The notes under the pieces: model-generated | Database searches by the model: none | The model's input: the letters and a program-made list of their open reading frames with translations, nothing else | Told to the model about the DNA's origin: nothing | Source of the DNA: Sulfurovum sp. | Lineage (GTDB): Bacteria; Campylobacterota; Campylobacteria; Campylobacterales; Sulfurovaceae | Assembly: GCA_030826885.1 (NCBI GenBank) | Contig: JAUUDF010000031.1 | Coordinates: 1-32,019 of the forward strand | Length of the DNA: 32,019 nucleotides | Reading direction: 5' to 3' | Position numbers and translations under genes: made by a program | Shown: positions 23,710 through 32,019 of the stretch, in pieces | Numbering within the stretch: position 1 is the first letter of the stretch | Layout: each line of letters opens with the position of its first letter

Positions 23710-25366
23710 TGAGAATCTTCCTGCACCCTTCATGGGTAATGTTTTCATGCTCGAGCAGATACGCCGAAACCTCGTTGAGTGCCCTTTCAAGGGTCTTGAG
23801 GAGTGCTTTGAGTTCGGAAACAATATCTTTCATGAGCGCTTCCTCCTCTGCGGGTGTAACAATGAAGTTTTCACTCATGGCATAGTCGTAGATGACCTTT
23901 CTAATGAGCTCCTTTGCCTGATGAATATCATCGCTGGCATTGGTAAACTGCTCATTGAAGTGCATCTGTGTCGCAATGGAGCCGGCAAGATAGACCTTGA
24001 TGCGGTTAAGCAGTGCCGATCGGGAGAGAATTTCGTGTTCGGCCAGCATCAGACGGGTATTGACAATGCCGATCTTTTCGAACTCCACATCCAGCCAGGT
24101 AGCGATAACCGCCTTGGCACCCTGATAGACTGCCTGTATCTGACGCTCCTCCTCGGTAAAACTGAGGATCTTTCGTTTACCCAGCAGTACTTTCTCCTTG
24201 ACCGCTTCAAAATCGGAGGTCTCTACCGTTTTACGCCCCTGACGCATTGCATAGATAGCCGCTTCGTTCGTCAGTGTATCGAGTGCGGCGGAGCTGAAAC
24301 CTACCGTCATACGCGCAACCTGCTCTATGTCTACATTGTGCGGTTTGTGTGCAAGGTAGAGTTCCAGGGTTTTGACTCTGTCCTCAAGATCAGGCATAGA
24401 AATATGTATGCGGCGGTCAAAACGTCCGGCTCTAAGCAGTGCCTCATCGAGAACGTCTATTTTGTTGGTCGCCCCGATGACAATGACCCCTGAACTCTCT
24501 TCAAAGCCGTCCATCTCGGTCAGCAGCTGGTTGAGTGTTGCCTCACGCTCATCGTTACGAAACTCTCCCCTGCTCTTGCCGACTGCATCGATCTCGTCAA
24601 TGAAAACAATGCTTGGTGCGTTCTGCTTTGCCTTCTGGAAGAGTTCACTGACACGTTTTGCACCCATGCCCACATAAATATGTACAAACGACGCACCGCT
24701 CTGGTAAAAAAACGGTACATTCGCTTCTCCCGCGACCGCTTTGGAGATAAGCGTTTTCCCTACTCCCGGAGGACCTACCAGCAGCACCCCTTTGGGTAGA
24801 CGGATGTCAAGTTCACGGTACTTTTGCGGTGCTTTGAGAAAGTCGATGATCTCTTCAAGCTCCTCTTTGACATCTTTGATGCCGGCGACATCTTTAAAGG
24901 TCACCCTCGAAGTGATGGGACGTATGGGGGAGAGTTCACGCTCAGGTACAGCCGACGCCGCCTCGATCTGCTGAATCTGCTGCGCACGACTCTCTCTCAT
25001 AAATTTAAAGAGGTAGAGAAATGCACCTACAATAATCAGAAGTGAAAGCAGGTCATACAGCTGCGGTGAAGCCTCATTGACCTCGACCGGATACTTGCTG
25101 AAAAATGCTTTTTTGTTAATGGCATCTTTGTAAACCTTGTACTGTCCGTCGTCTGTTTTGATGCGAATGTAGTCACCGTCTACAATGAGCTTTTGTATTT
25201 TCTTCTTCATATACAGGGCATTTGCCTCTTTATGGGTAATGAGCCTGTCAGTATCACGGAAAAAGGCAAACGCAAGCAGTACGACCAGTACGGCAAAAAG
25301 TCCGGCGATAATACGCAGGTTTCTTCTGTTGACACCTTTGAGACTATAGTTTCGCACAGTTTCCAT
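23696..25366 (-). CDS. FtsH-like AAA+ membrane protein with a destroyed protease site
   Basis: 556 residues. Two membrane helices flank a small periplasmic domain (~19-36 and ~105-121). The AAA+ domain is intact: Walker A GPPGVGKT (198-205), pore loop YVG (231-233), Walker B FIDEID (255-260), and second region of homology [21 protein letters not shown] with arginine fingers. In FtsH the domain is followed by HEAGH, which holds catalytic zinc. Here the aligned segment is AVYQGAKAV (412-420): His to Tyr414, Glu to Gln415, His to Lys418. The later ASDD (477-480) still resembles the third-ligand region. So it should hydrolyse ATP and pull on substrates but not cut them. ATG at 25366 has GGAGGT upstream and overlaps mtaB by 23 bases. 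It is shorter than FtsH (~640). Confidence 0.9.
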   Translation of the reverse strand: METVRNYSLKGVNRRNLRIIAGLFAVLVVLLAFAFFRDTDRLITHKEANALYMKKKIQKLIVDGDYIRIKTDDGQYKVYKDAINKKAFFSKYPVEVNEASPQLYDLLSLLIIVGAFLYLFKFMRESRAQQIQQIEAASAVPERELSPIRPITSRVTFKDVAGIKDVKEELEEIIDFLKAPQKYRELDIRLPKGVLLVGPPGVGKTLISKAVAGEANVPFFYQSGASFVHIYVGMGAKRVSELFQKAKQNAPSIVFIDEIDAVGKSRGEFRNDEREATLNQLLTEMDGFEESSGVIVIGATNKIDVLDEALLRAGRFDRRIHISMPDLEDRVKTLELYLAHKPHNVDIEQVARMTVGFSSAALDTLTNEAAIYAMRQGRKTVETSDFEAVKEKVLLGKRKILSFTEEERQIQAVYQGAKAVIATWLDVEFEKIGIVNTRLMLAEHEILSRSALLNRIKVYLAGSIATQMHFNEQFTNASDDIHQAKELIRKVIYDYAMSENFIVTPAEEEALMKDIVSELKALLKTLERALNEVSAYLLEHENITHEGCRKILIEIF

Positions 25367-26591
25367 CCGGGGTTACCTCCACATCGTTTAGCAAAACCCA
25401 GTTGCTGCTGAGATCTTCGCTGCTTGTTACCGATACTTTGTTGAAATACTGGTCAAAACCGGTATACACGCCATCTTTACCACTTTCAAGAAGGACTTCC
25501 AGGTTCTCATTGTAGGTGCGTCTGAATGCATGGTTTTTTGCTTTTATAAGTGCCGTCAGCTCTCTGTGGCGCTCTTTGGCAATGTTTCCGCGCACTTCCG
25601 GCTTCATCGTCGCAGAGGCTGTATTGTCACGCTTGGAATAGGAAAAAGCATGTACATGGGTCAGCGGCAGCTCTCTAAGGCGTGTCATGGCCTCTTTCCA
25701 CTCCGCTTCTCCCTCTCCCGGATGTCCTACAATGAAATCGGTTCCCAGCGCATAGCCGCGCGAAGCGATGTCATGGAACAGACGCAGGTCACTCTCGAAC
25801 TCGCTTCGTCGGTTCATCACTTTCAGCATTTTGTCCGACGTATGCTGAAGCGCAATGTGCAGATGCTTCGCCATCCACGGCTCATTAAGAAGCTCCATGA
25901 ATTCATCGTCTATCTGAATGGGTTCGAGACTGCCGATGCGTATGCGTCGCACACCGCGTATCATACTCATTTTCTTAAGCAGTTTTGCCATGGATGTACC
26001 ATGGTCTTTGCCATAGCTGCCGACATTCGTACCTGTGAGAATGAACTCGCCAAAACCATTCGCGGCAAGCTTGCGTATCTGTTCGAGGATCGTCTCTTCT
26101 TTATGTGAGCGTGCCGCTCCGCGAACCTGCGGAATAATACAGTAGGAGCAGGCGAAGTCGCACCCTTCCTGAATTTTGATGAATGCCCTGCTCTTGCCTA
26201 CAAACTCCTCGACAATGGTAGAGTCAATGTGTTCGAGATCACCAATCTGATAAAACCGTTCCTCATGCTTGAGTATTTCATTTATCTTCTCTTTTTCGGA
26301 ATGCCCCATCACACCAAAGACTTTTCCGTCTTTAAAAAGGGCTTCCCCTTTGGAGTGCGATCCACACCCCGCAAGGATAATGCGTGCCTCGGGATTCTTC
26401 CGCTTCATCGAAGAGATATAGTTACGTACCGAAGAGTCGGCACCGTTGGTAACCGTGCAGGAGTTGACCACAATCATGTCGGCATGCAGCTCGTCCTGAC
26501 TGAGTTCAAACTCTTCGAGTTTGGACATCATTACCTGTGTATCGAACTGGTTCGTCCGGCATCCGAATGTTTTGAAAAAGACTTTTTTCAT
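25344..26591 (-). CDS. mtaB: tRNA t6A37 methylthiotransferase
   Basis: 415 residues of the MiaB/MtaB radical-SAM family, which converts t6A37 to ms2t6A37 in ANN-decoding tRNAs. The N-terminal UPF0004 domain carries the auxiliary cluster cysteines C11 (TFGCRTNQ), C45 (NSCTVT) and C76 (AGCGS). The radical-SAM cysteines are C144, C148 and C151 in EGCDFACSYCIIP. A TRAM-like C-terminal domain follows (from about 365). FGCRTNQFDT rather than MiaB's GCQMN points to MtaB. It shares a 4-base ATGA overlap with mscS upstream and overlaps the ftsH-like gene by 23 bases downstream. Confidence 0.94.
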   Translation of the reverse strand: MKKVFFKTFGCRTNQFDTQVMMSKLEEFELSQDELHADMIVVNSCTVTNGADSSVRNYISSMKRKNPEARIILAGCGSHSKGEALFKDGKVFGVMGHSEKEKINEILKHEERFYQIGDLEHIDSTIVEEFVGKSRAFIKIQEGCDFACSYCIIPQVRGAARSHKEETILEQIRKLAANGFGEFILTGTNVGSYGKDHGTSMAKLLKKMSMIRGVRRIRIGSLEPIQIDDEFMELLNEPWMAKHLHIALQHTSDKMLKVMNRRSEFESDLRLFHDIASRGYALGTDFIVGHPGEGEAEWKEAMTRLRELPLTHVHAFSYSKRDNTASATMKPEVRGNIAKERHRELTALIKAKNHAFRRTYNENLEVLLESGKDGVYTGFDQYFNKVSVTSSEDLSSNWVLLNDVEVTPDGNCAKL

Positions 26592-28231
26592 GCCTGTTCC
26601 CCATCAAAGAGTGTCGGTGCTTCCGCTTGCGGCTTGCGTACATCTTTGTCAATGTAAATAGACTGTGTAGGAAATGCCAGTGTAATGTCATTTTCCGCCT
26701 GAATACGCTCGATGATCTCCATGGAGATGGTACTTCTGAGTGTCAGTGTCGCATAGGCATTGGTATGATACCATGCCGATATTTTAATGCCGTAAGGCTC
26801 TATGAAACTGTAAATACGCGGTTCGACATTCGTGTTTTTCATACTGTACTGGCTTCGCAGTTTGTTTAGCTGTTTACGGGTTATGTCAGTGTAACCTTTG
26901 GAGTACTTTTTGGTGACATCTTTGGCAATGGAGGTTGCCTTCTGCACATTCGAATCGAAAGTAATCATAAAATCTATACCGTCCCATACCGTCTTCAGCC
27001 CCGCATGCGAATAGTTCGCGATCATATCGGTAAAGACATAGTTGTTTGGCACGAAAATAATACGCCCAGCCCTGCGGTTGTGCATGTAGGTTGTCAGGGT
27101 AATGTCCTCCTGAATGGTCATACGCAGCAGTGAAATGTCTACAATGTCCCCCACATACTCCATACCGTTACGTACAAACTTGACACGGTCTCCCACATGT
27201 ACCGCTCCGCCGATGACAATGACAAACCAGCCCATGAGGGACATGAACCAGTCTTTCATGGCAATGGCAATACCTGCCGAAGCGAACCCGAGAATAGTCA
27301 CGAGATAATTAACGTTCTCGATGTAGGCAAAAAGCAAAATCAACAATGCAAGGGTTACAAACGTAATATTGAGAAATTTGTTTATGGTGTAGAAACGCTC
27401 ATTGTCAGACATGTAGCGGCGCACCAAATACTTGATAAGAAAGATCACAATCAGAAAAATAAGGATGATGATGCCGATGGTTGTCGCCTTCTCGATCTCT
27501 TTTTTTATCTCTGCCTGCAGATTGAGCTTGATCTCTTCTATTTTTTTGTTATAGACATTCTGTGTCGTCTCAAAAATCTCCTTAACCGGCGTAAAGGTAG
27601 CTATCTGATCCTCTACATCATGAAGTTCCCTGCGGTATTCATAGTGACTTGGATCTTTCTCTATCAGTGTTTCAAGTATGGCTTGTTTCTCTTTAAGCTC
27701 ATTCATCACTTTCTGAATGGACTCATACCGGTTTCGGTATTCCTGCTGGTCGTTCTTCAAGCGCTCCTGAAACGAAAGTGCGGAGATAATGGCAAACGGA
27801 TTGCCCACCTGAGGCACTTTGCCTATTTCCGGCGGTGTAAGAAATTTTTTGAACGGATTATTCTCATACTCTTTGAGCAGCTGCAGTTTCCCTTCAAGAA
27901 TCTTTTTTTGTTCCTGAAGTGATGAGAGCACCTTTCGCTGCTCTTTGTTCAGAAGTCTTCTTTTTGAGAGTGTTTTGATCTGTTCAATCTTCTTGTCAAA
28001 CGCTTTTTCTTCCTTTTTGAGCTGACGGTAAAGATGGTAGTTGCTGTAGATCTTCGACCAGATGTTTTTCTCTTTTAAATCAAGGTCGAGCCGCTGCTTT
28101 TTTTGAAGCAACTCCTGCAAAGAAGCGGTAGGCATCGCATCGAAACTACTTTTTCCCGTAACGCTGCCGTTCTCTCCTGTCTGCGCATACAGTGCCAAAG
28201 AGAGCATCAGAAGAACAAGAAGTCTGTACAT
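26588..28231 (-). CDS. MscS-family mechanosensitive channel with long periplasmic coiled coil
   Basis: 547 residues. A signal peptide (1-16, cleavage near LYAQ) precedes a charged helical domain of about 230 residues with coiled-coil stretches at ~40-125 and ~150-245. Three membrane helices follow: ~251-269, ~287-304 and ~309-342. The last holds the glycine/alanine pore pattern GFASAGIAIAMKDWFMSLMG. The cytoplasmic MscS beta-domain has VHVGDRVKF, GDIVDISLLRMT and IIFVPNNYVF. Such channels open under membrane tension to release solutes. The long extracytoplasmic coiled coil makes it larger than E. coli MscS (286 aa), more like YbdG/YnaI or MscK-type relatives. It overlaps aroB by 1 base and mtaB by 4. 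Confidence 0.9.
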   Translation of the reverse strand: MYRLLVLLMLSLALYAQTGENGSVTGKSSFDAMPTASLQELLQKKQRLDLDLKEKNIWSKIYSNYHLYRQLKKEEKAFDKKIEQIKTLSKRRLLNKEQRKVLSSLQEQKKILEGKLQLLKEYENNPFKKFLTPPEIGKVPQVGNPFAIISALSFQERLKNDQQEYRNRYESIQKVMNELKEKQAILETLIEKDPSHYEYRRELHDVEDQIATFTPVKEIFETTQNVYNKKIEEIKLNLQAEIKKEIEKATTIGIIILIFLIVIFLIKYLVRRYMSDNERFYTINKFLNITFVTLALLILLFAYIENVNYLVTILGFASAGIAIAMKDWFMSLMGWFVIVIGGAVHVGDRVKFVRNGMEYVGDIVDISLLRMTIQEDITLTTYMHNRRAGRIIFVPNNYVFTDMIANYSHAGLKTVWDGIDFMITFDSNVQKATSIAKDVTKKYSKGYTDITRKQLNKLRSQYSMKNTNVEPRIYSFIEPYGIKISAWYHTNAYATLTLRSTISMEIIERIQAENDITLAFPTQSIYIDKDVRKPQAEAPTLFDGEQA

Positions 28232-29280
28232 CAGGCATCACCAAACTGTCTGAGTACCTGCTTAACCACATCTGCATCAATATCATCCACCATGCGGTGT
28301 GTACCGATACCTTCGGGCAAAATAAACTTGATGCGGTTGTTCGCACTTTTTTTGTCAAGGAAGAAATGTTCATAAAAATCATCGACATCGGCAATGGCAT
28401 AGTCGGTTGGCAAACCTGCCTGTGCCAGCACATTTTTAACCTCTTCGGCCTCTTCGGCTTTCATCAGTCCCAGCTCTACCGCAAGGGCGTTTGCCATGAC
28501 CATGCCTATGGAGACCGCCTCTCCATGCAGGTAGGTATCATAGTGCGTCTCGTTCTCCACGACATGTCCAAAGGTATGTCCGTAGTTCAGTACTGCTCTG
28601 ATACCCGCTTCCTTCTCATCCTGATTGACTACCCATGCCTTTAGCTCTACACTGCGTCTTATCGCCTCTTTAAGCTGTTCAACATCCTTCAGGTCGGCTT
28701 TTTTAAGAAAGTCGAAATAGTCACGGTCGAACATCACCGCCATCTTGACGATCTCGGCAAAACCGGCGGCAAACTCACGTTCCGGCAGTGTTTCCAAAAA
28801 TGCAGGATCGATGTAGACCGCTTTGGGCTGATAGAACGCCCCTATGAGGTTCTTGCCGTATTTGTTGTTCACCCCGGTCTTCCCGCCGACACTCGCATCG
28901 ACTTGACTCAGCAGTGTCGTCGGTATCTGAATAAAGTCAATTCCCCTTTGGTAGAGACTTGCGGTAAACCCGGTCATATCGCCGATGACCCCTCCGCCAA
29001 AGGCAATCAGAAGCGATTTTCTGTCAAGCTTCTGTTCAAAACACTCATTAAGTATGCTCTCAACTGTCTCAAGTGTCTTGTACCGCTCACCGTCAGGTAC
29101 CTTCACGACATGCAACAGCGGTGCCTCAATGTGTGCAAGCAGTGTATCAAGGTGCAGTGCTGCAACGGTCGGATTGGTAACGACGATCACTTTGGTGTCA
29201 AAAGAGAGTTTGGGTAATGCGTCAATAGTAATATCGTATTTTACCGGTTTTGGCGGCAGAAGCTCAATTGGAACGATCAT
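28231..29280 (-). CDS. aroB: 3-dehydroquinate synthase
   Basis: 349 residues. AroB cyclises DAHP to 3-dehydroquinate, second step of the shikimate pathway, using NAD+ and a divalent metal. NAD-binding GGGVIGD is at 95-101. PTTLLSQVDASVGGKTGVN follows, with NLIGAFYQPKAV. Metal ligands are in NYGHTFGHVVE and HGEAVSIGM plus the upstream Glu. It heads the tight minus-strand operon and shares one base with mscS. AAGG lies about 10 bases upstream of the ATG at 29280. The 70-base gap upstream holds a 9-bp inverted repeat. Confidence 0.97.
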   Translation of the reverse strand: MIVPIELLPPKPVKYDITIDALPKLSFDTKVIVVTNPTVAALHLDTLLAHIEAPLLHVVKVPDGERYKTLETVESILNECFEQKLDRKSLLIAFGGGVIGDMTGFTASLYQRGIDFIQIPTTLLSQVDASVGGKTGVNNKYGKNLIGAFYQPKAVYIDPAFLETLPEREFAAGFAEIVKMAVMFDRDYFDFLKKADLKDVEQLKEAIRRSVELKAWVVNQDEKEAGIRAVLNYGHTFGHVVENETHYDTYLHGEAVSIGMVMANALAVELGLMKAEEAEEVKNVLAQAGLPTDYAIADVDDFYEHFFLDKKSANNRIKFILPEGIGTHRMVDDIDADVVKQVLRQFGDA

Positions 29281-29298
29281 AGGGGAAAACCTTGGATT

Positions 29299-29334
29299 AA
29301 CTAAGATGAAAATGTCTTATATTCTATCTTAGTT
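29299..29334. repeat. Perfect 9-bp inverted repeat between the COG3400 gene and aroB
   Basis: AACTAAGAT (29299-29307) and ATCTTAGTT (29326-29334) pair perfectly around an 18-base AT-rich loop that includes TATAAG on the minus strand. It could be an operator at the aroB promoter, an attenuator, or a weak terminator of the upstream gene. No T-run follows it. Confidence 0.5.
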
Positions 29335-29350
29335 GCACTTAAATTCCGCT

Positions 29351-31970
<2,620 letters not shown>

Positions 31971-31999
31971 AGTCACATTCGTATATCGTATTTTCCTGC

Positions 32000-32005
32000 T
32001 ATAAT
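32000..32005 (+). promoter_or_regulatory. -10 box (TATAAT) for a gene beyond the right edge
   Basis: Perfect TATAAT 14 bases from the end of the window, 30 bases after the tgt stop. It suggests a plus-strand transcript starting near 32012; the gene is not in view. Confidence 0.45.
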
Positions 32006-32019
32006 ACTGCAGACCAAAC

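Overview
The window looks like a chromosomal segment of a Campylobacterota (epsilonproteobacterial) bacterium, most like the Sulfurovum/Sulfurimonas group. The evidence is a fused ResB-CcsA cytochrome c synthase, a BioV-type pimeloyl-ACP esterase, the order tgt - COG3400 - aroB - mscS - mtaB - ftsH-like (which I recall from Helicobacter pylori), and promoters that are mostly bare TATAAT boxes without a clear -35. No rRNA, tRNA, CRISPR array or transposase gene is visible. Base composition looks mid-40s % GC. The first ~420 bases and about 19.5-20.2 kb are visibly more AT-rich.

Left part (1-9.6 kb): the C-terminal end of a zinc-ribbon protein (probably NERD-type) enters from the left edge. A frameshifted DedA/YqaA-type membrane gene is coupled to an LpxH-like metallophosphoesterase. 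A two-gene operon follows, encoding an exported Ig-like + DUF1800-like protein and a twin-arginine DUF1501 protein. Then come argC and greA on the minus strand, a possibly leaderless surE, a tcdA-like tRNA modification gene, and a periplasmic coiled-coil protein of unknown function.

Middle (9.6-20.2 kb): ccsBA (cytochrome c maturation system II), polA with intact proofreading motifs and a TTG start, and uvrA. Between polA and uvrA lies a 162-bp palindromic element with 19-bp terminal inverted repeats and exact 6-bp flanking direct repeats, so it looks like a MITE. It is followed by two tandem paralogous 2-TM proteins. Two small membrane proteins of unknown function follow uvrA.

Right part (20.2-32 kb): two tight minus-strand operons and tgt. 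The first is SDR - mogA - 71-aa protein - 49-aa membrane peptide - TSUP exporter. The second is aroB - mscS - mtaB - FtsH-like - bioV - nudix, whose genes overlap or nearly touch. A COG3400 gene lies upstream of it. The FtsH-like protein keeps its AAA+ motifs and pore loop, but its HEXXH zinc-protease motif is replaced by YQGAK, so it appears to be an unfoldase without protease activity. tgt is divergent from the COG3400 gene, and the two have interlocked promoters.

Most of the window is housekeeping: DNA replication and repair, tRNA modification (tcdA, mtaB, tgt), arginine, shikimate, biotin and molybdopterin synthesis, and cytochrome c assembly. The least explained parts are the DUF1800/DUF1501 exported pair, the FtsH-like pseudoprotease, the MITE-like palindrome, and several small membrane proteins.
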